DNA from: a virus
IMG/VR virus record: IMGVR_UViG_3300024895_000007
Span: 1-48,689 of that record
DNA: 48,689 nucleotides
Direction: 5' to 3' (one strand)
Under the pieces are notes generated by a model, which made no database searches, was not told the origin of the DNA, and worked only from the letters and a program-made list of their open reading frames with translations. Position 1 is the first letter of the stretch; each line of letters opens with the position of its first letter. Below are positions 22,094 through 31,088 of the stretch, in pieces. The translations under genes and the position numbers were made by a program.

Positions 22094-24306
22094 CAGCGAC
22101 CGCCGTTCCCGGCGTGGGCGGTCTCGCGGTGTACGCCCTCGGTCGGGCTGACGGTGACCGTGATCGTGGCGCGGCTGATCGCGCGAGCGATGCTGTCGGG
22201 GAGCGCGTCGAGGAACGCGCGCGTGATCCCCTGGCCCACCGCCTCCCGCATCCCCGACCCGCGGAACTGGTTGGTGCCAACCCGGCCCACGTCCATGAGG
22301 CCGGGCATGAGCGCCATGGCCGCGATCGGGGCCGCGAGGAAGGGGGAGGCCGCGGCGACCGCCGCGCCGGCCGCGTAGCCGACGCCGCGACGCACGCGGT
22401 CACCCGTCGAGAGCTGCGTGCCGTCCACCGTTGTGCCCGTGACGACCGACTTCATGAGCGCGAGCCCACCCAGCACGTTGGCGGCGCCGGGGACCTTCGC
22501 CACGAGCGCGCCGAGCGCGGGGACGGACGCCCCCAGGGCGACCATGCCGAGGGGGTTGGTGCGCGCGGCGCGCGCCGCGGCGTCGGAGATGCTCGCCTGG
22601 GTGCCGTGGCCGAGGGTGTTGGTCATCCCTCGCACGGACTCGCCCTCGGCGACGTTGACGCCCAGGCTGCGGCGCATCGCAGCCCGGCGCGCCTCTTCCT
22701 CTGGGGTGATCGCGACGCCAGGGGCGAGGTACGCGCCGACCCGGTCGACGCCGCTGCGGTTGTCGGCGTCGCGCCCCTGCAGCGCCGTCTGCATCCGGCG
22801 GACGTTCGCAGCGAGCGACTGCGGGTTGCCCGCGCCGGTCCCGGCGAAGATGTTGGCCGTGGCCGTAGGGTCGGTCATCCCGGCGTGCAGGAGCGCGCCG
22901 GTGAACATCAGCGGGTTGGTGAGCCCCTCTCGCAGGCCGTTCGCGTCGAAGAGGGTCTCGGTCACGCGCGCCCGGAGCGCCCGGTCGGGGATGTGCGAAA
23001 TGTTCTCCCTCATCTTGGCCTGGGTGCCGGTGTTGCTCAGCACGCGCTCGTAGGTGGCCATGGCGTTGGACCCCACGCCGGCGTTGATGCCCGCGTCCTT
23101 GAGCACCTCGACCTCGGCCACGGCCTGACGGAACGCCCCGGCCTCCGCTGCCGAGCGCTGCTCGCGCGTCGCGTTCGCAGGGAGCGCGTTGCTGGCGGCG
23201 GCCATGCGCTGCGTGATCGCGGCTTTGGACTGCCGCAGGAGCGTCGAGATGTCGAGTGCGCCGCGATCCTGCGCGCCCACGGACCACGTCTCGAGCCCGG
23301 CGCGGTCGGACTCAGTCAGGCCGCGGCTGCCGAGCATCCCGTGCAGTTCGGTGAACTCGCTCGGGTCGAGGCCAAGGTTCCGGCCGCGCACCGCGGTGCC
23401 GATCGCGTCGGTGAAGACCGCATCGCGGGCGCCGCCCTGGAGCCCACTCATGCGGCCGATGAGGTTGGTGCGCTGCTGTGCCGACTGGATCGCTTCTGCG
23501 ATCTGCTCGGGGCGCATGTTTGCGCCTCCACCCGCCTGGATGACCTGGTCGGTGTAGCGGTTGATGGAGGCCGCATCGTTGACCCCGACCTGCGACAGCG
23601 CATCAGCAACAGTGGCCTGGATGCCGTTGCGCCGCTGGGTCGCGTCCTGGATCACCGCATGGGCCTGGGTACCGTACTGCGTGGCGCCCTGCCCTACGGC
23701 CGAAGCACCGTCGCGCACCCCGCGCCACGCTTCTCGCACCACAGCCGCGTTGGCCCGCTCGCGCGCCACCCGCCTCTCGCCTTCGTGCGCGGTCGCGGCC
23801 GTGCGGCGCCGCTCGGCCTGTTCGTGCTCGGAGACGATGGCCAGCGCCACGGTCTCGATCTGCGACCGCTCGCGCTGGGAGAGGTTCCCGCGCTTGCCGA
23901 CCTCGGCCTCGAACGCCGCCGTCGCACGCTTGTGGGCGTCCGTGTAGAGCGCCACCCAGGCCTTCTGGGCATCGCCCTGCTTGGCGAGCTCCTTCAGCTT
24001 CGACCGGGTGACGAGCTGCTCGGTGCGCTCGGCGACGGCGGCGCCCTGGCGGTAGATCCCGCCCTGCTGGCCGACCACCTGCGCGGTCTCGCGGACGGTC
24101 TCGACGGCGTCCCTGCGTCGGCGTCCCTTCGCTCGCTCGCTGGCCTTCTGCTGGGCAGCCTCGATCGCCTGGACCGCGTCGACCGAGGCCTTGGTGATCT
24201 CCTTCTGCGCGTTCCGGATGTCCGTCGCGGCCTTGCGGATCTCGGACGTGACGGCGCTGCCGCCCTCCACGTCGAGCCGAAGGATGGCGGTGGTTACGGT
24301 GCCCAT
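22093..24306 (-). CDS. Tail tape measure protein, 737 aa
   Basis: The longest tail gene. Long helical regions rich in Gln, Ala, Arg and Glu (residues 20-260), and Gly/Ala-rich hydrophobic segments near the C-terminus (NPLGMVALGASVPALGALVAK about 590-610, then ALMKSVV and GYAAGAAVAAASPFLAAPIAA). Position between the tail chaperone and gp43-like genes is that of the tape measure. Its length sets tail length. Confidence 0.8.
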   Translation of the reverse strand: MGTVTTAILRLDVEGGSAVTSEIRKAATDIRNAQKEITKASVDAVQAIEAAQQKASERAKGRRRRDAVETVRETAQVVGQQGGIYRQGAAVAERTEQLVTRSKLKELAKQGDAQKAWVALYTDAHKRATAAFEAEVGKRGNLSQRERSQIETVALAIVSEHEQAERRRTAATAHEGERRVARERANAAVVREAWRGVRDGASAVGQGATQYGTQAHAVIQDATQRRNGIQATVADALSQVGVNDAASINRYTDQVIQAGGGANMRPEQIAEAIQSAQQRTNLIGRMSGLQGGARDAVFTDAIGTAVRGRNLGLDPSEFTELHGMLGSRGLTESDRAGLETWSVGAQDRGALDISTLLRQSKAAITQRMAAASNALPANATREQRSAAEAGAFRQAVAEVEVLKDAGINAGVGSNAMATYERVLSNTGTQAKMRENISHIPDRALRARVTETLFDANGLREGLTNPLMFTGALLHAGMTDPTATANIFAGTGAGNPQSLAANVRRMQTALQGRDADNRSGVDRVGAYLAPGVAITPEEEARRAAMRRSLGVNVAEGESVRGMTNTLGHGTQASISDAAARAARTNPLGMVALGASVPALGALVAKVPGAANVLGGLALMKSVVTGTTVDGTQLSTGDRVRRGVGYAAGAAVAAASPFLAAPIAAMALMPGLMDVGRVGTNQFRGSGMREAVGQGITRAFLDALPDSIARAISRATITVTVSPTEGVHRETAHAGNGGR

Positions 24307-24312
24307 GGGATG

Positions 24313-24531
24313 TCAGCGCTCCGGATCTGGCTCAGGACGGCGAGGAGGCAGGAGTCCGCGAAGCTCGAGCTCGTGCTCCAGCCACTCCTCGCCCAGGTAG
24401 CCTAGGAGCTCGGTGGTGTCGCAATCGTCGATGCTGCGATGAGTGCGTTGAGCATGGCGTACTGCGTATCGGTTCCGAAGGACGCCCAGTACGTCGAAAG
24501 CGCCCCGGCGGTTTTTACCTCCGTCATCCAC
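24313..24531 (-). CDS. Tail chaperone frameshift extension (T part)
   Basis: This frame overlaps the end of the chaperone gene, lies in the -1 frame relative to it and ends 7 bases before the tape measure start. That is the arrangement of the G/GT or gp41/41' proteins. It probably has no start of its own and is reached by -1 frameshifting near 24512-24517, adding about 65 residues (RNRYAVRHAQRTHRS ... EEWLEHELELRGLLPPRR). Confidence 0.55.
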   Translation of the reverse strand: MDDGGKNRRGAFDVLGVLRNRYAVRHAQRTHRSIDDCDTTELLGYLGEEWLEHELELRGLLPPRRPEPDPER

Positions 24532-24992
24532 TCGATCAGGCCGCGGCCCTCTCGGCGATCCTCCGGCAGCTCCTCCATCGTGAGCTCGGGGTAGCGCTCG
24601 ACCCGGAAGAGAGCGATCTCGCGCAGGAGCGCCTCGCGCTGCGGTGCTTCGAGCTCCTCTCGGATCTCGCCAGCGCTCTCGAAGAGCTGCTGGTTGGCGT
24701 CGTCCGGGTCACGCACGAGCAGCAAGAGGAGCTGTCGCTCGTACTCGGCCCGGTAGAGGTTCTGCTCGGCGGTGAGTGAGAGGTCGAGCGCCGAGAGCTT
24801 CAGGCCCTTGGTGAGGTGCTGCCGCGTCGCGACCTCGGCGGCCTGCTCGTCCTCGTCCCGCGCGACCCAGAGGCGGGCCTTCTGCCCGGGCTCTCCCGGG
24901 AAGGGGACCAGCTTATCGGGGCGCTTACGGCCTGCGCGCCGCCGCGCGAAGTTCGAGACCCGCGTCTCAACCTCGTCGTCGTCGCGCGCCAT
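24402..24992 (-). CDS. Tail assembly chaperone, 196 aa
   Basis: Located between tail tube and tape measure, the site of tail assembly chaperones. The protein is charged and helical (LTAEQNLYRAEYERQLLLLL, EAPQREALLREIALFRVERY). It ends at 24402 inside the overlapping -1 frame. An ATG start at 24992 overlaps the tube gene's stop. It coats the tape measure during tail assembly. Confidence 0.65.
   Translation of the reverse strand: MARDDDEVETRVSNFARRRAGRKRPDKLVPFPGEPGQKARLWVARDEDEQAAEVATRQHLTKGLKLSALDLSLTAEQNLYRAEYERQLLLLLVRDPDDANQQLFESAGEIREELEAPQREALLREIALFRVERYPELTMEELPEDRREGRGLIEWMTEVKTAGALSTYWASFGTDTQYAMLNALIAASTIATPPSS
24511..24517 (-). promoter_or_regulatory. Candidate -1 ribosomal frameshift site
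   Basis: On the minus strand GTAAAAACC is read GTA AAA ACC in the chaperone frame and GGT AAA AAC in the -1 frame. It is the only A-run in the overlap and is followed by a GC-rich stretch. It is not a textbook XXXYYYZ heptamer: the AAA codon can re-pair but the neighbour cannot fully. Confidence 0.4.
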
Positions 24993-25363
24993 CAGACCGT
25001 CTGCTCGTCGCCGTCGAAGTCGAAGTCGAACTCCGCCTTGCCGGGCGACCCGCTCGGGTTGCAGGTGAGGATCTTGCCCACGGCCGTGAACACCTCCGGC
25101 CCGATCTGCACCTTGAGCGTGACCTCGGTCTTGTCGGTCCGGAAGCGGCGGATCTTGCGGACGTCCGTCCCCGTCTTCGCGACGGCGTGCTTGATCGACG
25201 CCGTCAGGTGCGTCGGGTCGGCGACGGTGGTGCCCGTGTTCCCGCCGAGGGTGTTCATGCGCTGGCCGCCCTCGCCGATCTTCAGGGAGATCTCGAGCGC
25301 GTCACCGATGAGCGCTCCGTTGAGCCATCCTCGGCAGCCCTGTGCCCATTCCTTGCGTGCCAT
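24992..25363 (-). CDS. Tail tube protein, 123 aa
   Basis: A small beta-rich protein directly downstream of the sheath gene, as in all Mu-like tails. Features: GALIGDALEISLKIGEGG, a central DPTHLTASIKHAVA and ending AEFDFDFDGDEQTV. It stacks as hexamer rings to form the DNA-conducting tube. ATG 25363. Confidence 0.75.
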   Translation of the reverse strand: MARKEWAQGCRGWLNGALIGDALEISLKIGEGGQRMNTLGGNTGTTVADPTHLTASIKHAVAKTGTDVRKIRRFRTDKTEVTLKVQIGPEVFTAVGKILTCNPSGSPGKAEFDFDFDGDEQTV

Positions 25364-25396
25364 GATCGTATGCCTTTCCGCGCCCGTGGGCGCGCG

Positions 25397-26923
25397 TTAG
25401 CCCTGCTGCAGGACCTCGACGAGGAACCCGTGGAAGTGCTCGATGACGTCGATCGGCACGGTCGCGACGAGGAAGCTGTCGTCGCCGGTCATCGGCTCGA
25501 CCAGCACCTGGTCGGCGAGGTCGTTGACGCGCACGAGCAGGCCCTCCCCCTCCATGGCACGGAGGATCGCCAGGATGTCTTCGCGCACCGCGCTCGGCCA
25601 GATGACGTCGCCGTTGACGCGCGCGTCGGGGTCGGGCTCGGGCACGAGGTTCTTCGTCGCGTAGGCCACGCCGGCGAACGCTTCGATGCGGTCGGCGACC
25701 TCGTCCGCGACGGCGACCTTCGCCGGGTCGAGGACGCGGTAGGACGTCGACCCGGCGACGTTGGTGGTGCGCGTGGTCGCGGGGCGCACGACGCGCATGT
25801 AGCCGGGGTTGAGAGGGTCGGGGACGAGCGGCGTGAGCCCCGCCGCGAGGCACGCGGCGATGTCGTTGTCCGAGAGGAGGTCCTCGTTCTCGGTCTCCTC
25901 GATGTCCAGCTGCAGCCCGTTCTGCTTGGCGGCCTTGTACTGCGACTCGCCCTGGCGGACGCCGTCGCCGTAGATGCGCGCCGCCGCATAGTTGGCCGCG
26001 ATCTCGCCGGGGGTGCGCGGGCTCTTGCGCCCGTAGACGATCGTGAGCCGCGCCTCCTGCTGCCCCGTGGCATCCGCCTCGGCCGTAGCGACGGTGGTTT
26101 CGACCGACGCGCAGATCGCCATCGCGCGGCGCCCGGCGTTGATGCCGGACACCGTGTTGAGGTGGGTCTTCACCCGTCCGCGGTTGGTGTCGTCGTCGCA
26201 GGCCGCGATGATCCGGTGGTAGCGGGTGGCCTGGATGGCCGCGAGCGCGGCCGTGAAGTTGTCCGCGACCGATCCCGGGGTCGCCGAGTCCGCACCGAAG
26301 TTCCCCCGTACCACCGCCGCGGCCGTCGTGCCGTTGAGCGCCATGGTGATGCCCGGCGCCGTGCACTCCAGCACCAGGCGGAGGCTGTTGCCGCGCGGCC
26401 CGGCGTTGGCGGCCGTGAGGGTCACCGTCGCAGTCGACACGCCCGCCGTCGCGGGCATCTCCAGCCAGCGGTCGAGCTCGGCCTCGAGGGCCGCGGCGAC
26501 CGTCGCGGCGACGGCGCCCGAGGCGACCGCGACCTCGTTGATGAGCTGCCCGGCGACGCGCCCGCGGACGACGCCCGCGCCCGTCGCGGTGCCCGCGAAG
26601 AGGATCGTCGCCGTGGCTGCGACCGGGGTCGAGCCTTCGGCCACGGAGACGCCGTAGAGCAGGCCGCGGGGGGCCTTGCGGAACCAGGCGCGGGCCATCT
26701 GCGCCATCTCACTGCGGGCCCCCCAGTACGTCGCGGCGTCTTCGGCCGAAGGGATCCGCGTGGGGGTGCTGACCGCGACCGTCGCGACGCTGGTCGGGTT
26801 GCCGAGGATCACCGCCTTGAGGGTAGCGGTGGGGGCAGCGACGGCGCCGTACCCAAGGCGTACGGCGATCGCGGTGACGGGGACGAGCGAAGCGGTGTAG
26901 CCGCTCGGGGCCGGGAAAGTCAT
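25397..26923 (-). CDS. Contractile tail sheath protein, 508 aa
   Basis: The sheath family is recognisable by the long variable N-terminal domains and by the conserved C-terminal core: YGRKSPRTPGEIAANYAAAR (about residues 290-310), LVPEPDPDARVNGDVIWPSA and the terminal domain DVIEHFHGFLVEVLQQG. ATG 26923 (MTFPAPSGYTASLVP) is chosen, with GAGG upstream. The frame is open further upstream but that part overlaps the previous gene. Contraction drives injection. Confidence 0.85.
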   Translation of the reverse strand: MTFPAPSGYTASLVPVTAIAVRLGYGAVAAPTATLKAVILGNPTSVATVAVSTPTRIPSAEDAATYWGARSEMAQMARAWFRKAPRGLLYGVSVAEGSTPVAATATILFAGTATGAGVVRGRVAGQLINEVAVASGAVAATVAAALEAELDRWLEMPATAGVSTATVTLTAANAGPRGNSLRLVLECTAPGITMALNGTTAAAVVRGNFGADSATPGSVADNFTAALAAIQATRYHRIIAACDDDTNRGRVKTHLNTVSGINAGRRAMAICASVETTVATAEADATGQQEARLTIVYGRKSPRTPGEIAANYAAARIYGDGVRQGESQYKAAKQNGLQLDIEETENEDLLSDNDIAACLAAGLTPLVPDPLNPGYMRVVRPATTRTTNVAGSTSYRVLDPAKVAVADEVADRIEAFAGVAYATKNLVPEPDPDARVNGDVIWPSAVREDILAILRAMEGEGLLVRVNDLADQVLVEPMTGDDSFLVATVPIDVIEHFHGFLVEVLQQG

Positions 26924-26949
26924 CGGTGGACCTCGGAAGGGTGGAGGGG

Positions 26950-27576
26950 TCAGGAAACGGGAACGGCACGGACGGCCGCGAGAGGCATGGGGGTGCCGCC
27001 CTCGCTCGAGGGCGCGTCGGTGAGGGTGGTGTTCATGCCCTCGAACGGCTCGCCAGGGGTGGCGTCTGTCGTCGCAGGGAGCGCGGCGCGTGCGCTGAAT
27101 CGAACGAGGTGGGTGTAGTGGCTCTCGCGCTGCACGGACCACGGTCGATGGTCCACCAAGCGCACGACGTCACCGGCGTGCAGCCCCGCGATCTCCAGGC
27201 CCGCCAGGGCTTCCTTCACGAGCCGCGCGCAGCGCAACACGCCAGGCTGGCCGACGGTGCCCTTCGTGCCGGCAGTGACGGTGCGTGCGTCCTTCACGGT
27301 CACGTAGACCCGGAAGACGTGGCGTTCGACCACCTCGATGTCGCGGAGGAGCGTCTCTTCGTACGCGCCGTCCTCGCCCAGGGCGGTCGAGCTCTCGAAG
27401 GCGAGCAGGGCCGACGGGCTCTTGCCGAGCGTGGCCTCGTCGACGCCCTCCTGCTGGGTCACCTCGCCCGCCCAGCGGTCGACCATCACGAACGGGCCCG
27501 CAGGCGTGGCCGAGCGCAAGAGGGTCTGGAGCGTCGTCATGAACGCGCTCTCGATGGCGTCGAGGGTTGCGGCCAT
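26950..27576 (-). CDS. Mu gp37-like (DUF1834) protein, 208 aa
   Basis: Residues 1-20 (MAATLDAIESAFMTTLQTLL) and the following FVMVDRWAGEV match the start of DUF1834/gp37 proteins, which lie just before the sheath in Mu-like phages. A beta-rich middle (HVFRVYVTVKDART, FSARAALPATT) follows. Likely tail terminator or completion protein. Overlaps the upstream stop (TGATG). Confidence 0.7.
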   Translation of the reverse strand: MAATLDAIESAFMTTLQTLLRSATPAGPFVMVDRWAGEVTQQEGVDEATLGKSPSALLAFESSTALGEDGAYEETLLRDIEVVERHVFRVYVTVKDARTVTAGTKGTVGQPGVLRCARLVKEALAGLEIAGLHAGDVVRLVDHRPWSVQRESHYTHLVRFSARAALPATTDATPGEPFEGMNTTLTDAPSSEGGTPMPLAAVRAVPVS

Positions 27577-27971
27577 CAGAACCCCGCGCGCCGCACGGCG
27601 GCCTCGACGTGGTCGTGGAAGACCGCCTCGATCTCGCGATACTTCGTGGCGGCCGCGAGGCGAAGGAATCGGTACCCGCCGTGGATGTGCATGCGCTCGG
27701 TGCCCTCCTCGACGTAGCCCGCGTACGGAGCGATCGCGCCGGCGCCGCCTTCGAGGGTGTCCTCGGTGAAGCGGCCGGTGGGTGCCACGGGGAGGATCGA
27801 CCGGGTGAGCCGACCGGTGCGGTCGGTGTAGTCGTGCGAGCGGCGGGCTTCTCCGGCGATGAGGCGACCCGCCTTGCGGAGACAGCGCTCGAGTTCCGTG
27901 TCGAGGGCGCCTGGGAGACGCTCGAGGCCGCGAGCGAGGGCGGTCGCGTCGAACTCGAACGAGAGCTTCAT
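27576..27971 (-). CDS. HK97 gp10-like tail completion protein, 131 aa
   Basis: ATG 27971 overlaps the gp36 stop (ATGA). The pattern LERLPGALDTELERCLRKAGRLI, then HDYTDRTGRLTRSI, YAGYVEEGTERM and a final helix matches small head-tail completion proteins of the HK97 gp10 or virion-morphogenesis type. It links head to tail. Confidence 0.7.
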   Translation of the reverse strand: MKLSFEFDATALARGLERLPGALDTELERCLRKAGRLIAGEARRSHDYTDRTGRLTRSILPVAPTGRFTEDTLEGGAGAIAPYAGYVEEGTERMHIHGGYRFLRLAAATKYREIEAVFHDHVEAAVRRAGF

Positions 27972-28465
27972 CCGAAACCCACGAGCGTCGTGCCGTTGGC
28001 CATGTCCGACCAGGGCGTCGCGGGCGGGTCGTCGTCGCCCGCGAGCCCTGCGACGGGCTGCGGGGCGCCGACGGTGGGGATGCGCGCCTGGTTGTCCGCC
28101 GCGAGACGCTTCAGCCGCGCGGTCGTGTCGTCGTAGAGGGCGCGGTAGGGGGCGCGCACGTCGCCCGCCATCGAGCGGAGGCGCACCTCGCACCAGAACA
28201 TCCGCTGCGCCGCGATCTCTCGCACGCTGTCGGGGATCGTCCCGGAGAAGGGCGTGCCGTGGCTCGCGGACAGGATCTCGTCGATCTCGGTCTCCGCGGC
28301 GCACCCGGCGCGCACGAAGGCCTTCTCGTCGGCCGAGGCCGTGGCCACCGCCCCGTCACTATCCAGGTCGAACACCCGCAGAAACACATCGTCGCCCACG
28401 GCCTCGCGGACGTAGGTGACGGCTTCGGCGGTGGTCGTGCCCAGGTAGCGCAGGGAGGTGGCCAT
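27968..28465 (-). CDS. Mu gp36-like (DUF1320) protein, 165 aa
   Basis: Signature of DUF1320: TSLRYLGTTTAEAVTYVREA near the start, helical SADEKAFVRAGCAAETEIDEILS and LKRLAADNQARIP. It lies just after the head genes as in Mu (gp36) and likely acts at the head-tail joint. ATG 28465. Confidence 0.75.
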   Translation of the reverse strand: MATSLRYLGTTTAEAVTYVREAVGDDVFLRVFDLDSDGAVATASADEKAFVRAGCAAETEIDEILSASHGTPFSGTIPDSVREIAAQRMFWCEVRLRSMAGDVRAPYRALYDDTTARLKRLAADNQARIPTVGAPQPVAGLAGDDDPPATPWSDMANGTTLVGFG

Positions 28466-28474
28466 CGGTTCCGA

Positions 28475-29434
28475 TCAGGTCAGGCCGGTGCCCGAATGGA
28501 CGTGCGTGCTCGCGTAGGCCAGCACGAAGTTCTTGATGCCGTCGGGGGCGCTACCGAAGAGCACCGACCCGTAGGTGGTGTTGAGCGCCGCGGTGGTGTT
28601 CGTGCCGTCCACCGTCGCGAGCGCGCCGGGGGCCGAGGGGAGCGCGGCGAGGCCGAGCTTCTCGCCGGTCTGCACCGTGGCGGTGAGGGCGCCGCCAGCG
28701 CCGACGGTCTGCGTGGCGATCGAGGTCACGGTCTTGAAGACCTTGACGCCCTGCACCGTGGTCCCGGCCACGTCGGCGATGGTCTCGGTGACCGCGGCGT
28801 CGAACTGATCGGTGCCGACCACCGTGACGTCCCCGCCGTCCCAGAGGGCCGCGAAAACGACCTGCACCGTGCGGGGGATCGCCGGGTTGGTGAGCGCGGT
28901 GGTGACCGGCGCGCCGTTGTCGCTGGCGATGGCCGCGTGGACGTCCACACCCGCCGCCGCGGGTGCCGCGAAGGCGCCGAAGGCCGCAGCCGCGGTGGCC
29001 GCGGTCGAGCCGCCGATGGCGCCCCACGTGGGAGCCGCGCCGACGCCGCCGCTCTTGAGCACCTGGCCGAGGGCGACCGCGGCGCGGCGAGCGAAGGTGG
29101 TGGCGCTGTCGGCGTAGAGCAGGTCGCCGATGACCTGCGACGCGATCGCGAGATGCGCGGCGTTCAGCTTGTTGGCGACCGCGCCCACGAGCGTGTTGCT
29201 CCCGGCGACGAGGGTGCCCGACGCGCTCAGGATGAGCGACGTCGCGAGCCGCAGCGTGCGCCAGCGGTGGGAGGCGTCGCTCCCGAGGTCGAGGTCACCG
29301 TCGGTGGCCGGGTCGACGTCGACCGTGGTCGCCACGTCCTCGGGGAGGATGCCGCGGAAGGTGTTGCCGTCCCGGATCAGGACCTTGCCCGCGGCGACGA
29401 GCTTGCGCAGCCGCCAGTACAGGTAGTTGCTCAT
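28475..29434 (-). CDS. Head/virion decoration or fibre-like protein, 319 aa
   Basis: The N-terminal 70 residues (NYLYWRLRKLVAAGKVLIRD, then DLDLGSDASHRWRTLRLA) resemble repeat units seen in phage fibre and head-decoration proteins. The remainder is Ala/Thr/Gly/Val-rich beta structure (TVGAGGALTATVQTGEKLG). It lies between head and tail-joint genes and so may form head fibres. ATG 29434. Confidence 0.55.
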   Translation of the reverse strand: MSNYLYWRLRKLVAAGKVLIRDGNTFRGILPEDVATTVDVDPATDGDLDLGSDASHRWRTLRLATSLILSASGTLVAGSNTLVGAVANKLNAAHLAIASQVIGDLLYADSATTFARRAAVALGQVLKSGGVGAAPTWGAIGGSTAATAAAAFGAFAAPAAAGVDVHAAIASDNGAPVTTALTNPAIPRTVQVVFAALWDGGDVTVVGTDQFDAAVTETIADVAGTTVQGVKVFKTVTSIATQTVGAGGALTATVQTGEKLGLAALPSAPGALATVDGTNTTAALNTTYGSVLFGSAPDGIKNFVLAYASTHVHSGTGLT

Positions 29435-29437
29435 GGA

Positions 29438-29926
29438 TCAGCCCTCCTCGGGCAGGTAGCGGACGGCGCCCACGGGGAGCGTCGCGGGGTCGATGTGGGG
29501 CGGCACCGGGTCACCCGGGCCGTAGGTCACGCGCTTGCCCGCGACGGTGAGCGGGACGCTCGCGTCGAAGACGGCGCGGCGGGGGCGGTCGAGCGAGGCC
29601 ATCGCCTCGGCGAATGGGGGCGCCTGGAGCTGCGTGGCGATCTCCCGCTCACGCTCGGCCCACGACGCGTCGAAGATCTCCGCCTGCTCCTGCAGGCGCG
29701 TCTCGAAGAACACGCGCTGGGACTCCAGGCGCTCGCGGAGCTGCCGGTTCTCGGCGACGACGTCGCTCTCGACGAACACCGCCTCGGCGTGGATCGACTC
29801 CGGCGGCCCCTCGGGGATCGGGGGCAGCCCGGGCGGCGCATCCGCCTCGGCCGCGACGGGCGGGGCCGTGGCCATCACGGCGAGCGCGGCCACGGCCCCG
29901 AGATGGTTGCGGGAGCCTCGGCTCAC
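29438..29926 (-). CDS. Head-associated hypothetical protein (gp35-like position), 162 aa
   Basis: A GTG start overlaps the capsid gene's stop (GTGA). An internal ATG at 29875 is an alternative. The central part is coiled coil (ENRQLRERLESQRVFFETRLQEQ, residues about 58-80). The end TVAGKRVTYGPGDPVPPHID resembles the small domain of Mu/FluMu gp35 proteins. The N-terminal hydrophobic stretch could be mistaken for a signal peptide. Confidence 0.55.
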   Translation of the reverse strand: MSRGSRNHLGAVAALAVMATAPPVAAEADAPPGLPPIPEGPPESIHAEAVFVESDVVAENRQLRERLESQRVFFETRLQEQAEIFDASWAEREREIATQLQAPPFAEAMASLDRPRRAVFDASVPLTVAGKRVTYGPGDPVPPHIDPATLPVGAVRYLPEEG

Positions 29927-31047
29927 GAGCGCATCCCGGTGATGATCGCCCCGTAGGTGGCGTCCACCACGGAGAGGCTGTTGGAGTAGGACACCTTCGC
30001 GCGGTCCGAGCCCTTGGGCCCCAGGCCCTCGTCGAACCAGGCGAGCGTGGTGAAGCCCGCGGCGCCGCCGCGGAGCATGAAGTTGCGCAGGAAGGTGCGC
30101 ATCTCGGGGTTGGGCGAGACGTGCGCGAGCGCGATGGTGCCCGCGGGGTAGAGGCGCGCCTGCGCGCTGGTCCCGATGGGCGTGTAGCGCTGCTCGTCGA
30201 CGATGACGTTCGAGATGCCCCAGTAGTTCGCGAAGTCCTGGGGCTGCAGGACGCCGCCGTTGGTGCTCTGGCTCGCCAGCACCGCGCGCAGGTCGTCGTT
30301 GATCTGCGCGGCCTGCCAGGCCTCCAGGCTCATCACCGCGTGCGTCGCGGGCGCGTACATCGCCCCGAGGCAGAACTGCATGTCGGCGAAGGGATCGGCC
30401 GTGACGCCGCCGTTCCAGTTGGTGGTGCCGGTGAGGGCGCGGCGGTTGGCCGACGCGTAGTTGGTGGCGAGCGTGACGGCGCTCTTCACCCGGATCTCGT
30501 GCTGCCGCTTGGCCTTGCGCGAGAGCTTCTCGACGAGGCGGGTGATCGAGAGCAGCGACGGCGCCTTCTCGGCGTCCGAGCGGGACTGGTAGTCCTCCAG
30601 CACGCGCTCGACGCAGCTGTAGTCGACCGTGAGCACGGACGAGGGGGCCTCGCCCGACTTGCCGCGCGCCGAGGCGGTGTCCTCGACCTCGCGGCGCTCC
30701 TCGGTAGAGTCCTCGAGGATGACGGTGCCCTTCATCTGGTCGACGAAGGCCGAGGGGGCGATCTCCTCGGCGAGGAACTCGGCCTCGTAGGCTCCGAGGG
30801 CGGCCTGCTGCAGGATCACCCGCGTGGTGACGTCCCGGTAGTCGATCGAGAGCTCGCTCACGACCGGGTTGGGATTCTGCTGAGGCAGTCGACGACGCCC
30901 CTCGGTGCGGCCCATGGCGCGCATCCGCTCGGCGGTCTCGCGAGGGTCCTGCCCGAACGACTGGAGGCGCTCGGCGGCAAAGGGGTTCATACCGAACGTG
31001 TTGGGGGCGTTCACGCGCCGACGCTGGGCGGTGTCCTTGATGAGCAT
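29923..31047 (-). CDS. Major capsid protein, 374 aa
   Basis: It follows the protease/scaffold and DUF2190 genes. The N-terminal arm (Arg/Asn-rich, residues 1-60) is followed by DVTTRVILQQAALGAYEAEF and LAEEIAPSAFVDQMKGTVIL, then a long E-loop-like segment and a P-domain helix SITRLVEKLSRKAKRQHEIR. The C-terminal beta structure ends GFTTLAWFDEGLGPKGSDRA. These are features of HK97-fold capsids. Start: ATG 31047. Confidence 0.8.
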   Translation of the reverse strand: MLIKDTAQRRRVNAPNTFGMNPFAAERLQSFGQDPRETAERMRAMGRTEGRRRLPQQNPNPVVSELSIDYRDVTTRVILQQAALGAYEAEFLAEEIAPSAFVDQMKGTVILEDSTEERREVEDTASARGKSGEAPSSVLTVDYSCVERVLEDYQSRSDAEKAPSLLSITRLVEKLSRKAKRQHEIRVKSAVTLATNYASANRRALTGTTNWNGGVTADPFADMQFCLGAMYAPATHAVMSLEAWQAAQINDDLRAVLASQSTNGGVLQPQDFANYWGISNVIVDEQRYTPIGTSAQARLYPAGTIALAHVSPNPEMRTFLRNFMLRGGAAGFTTLAWFDEGLGPKGSDRAKVSYSNSLSVVDATYGAIITGMRS

Positions 31048-31088
31048 TGAGTTGATCTCCTGTGGATGGTCAGCGGGTGGTCAGGGGA

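Noticed and set aside
22114-24405. A 763-codon plus-strand frame opposite the tape measure gene
   Set aside because: Shadow of the tape measure codon pattern. No ribosome-binding site and no recognisable domain.
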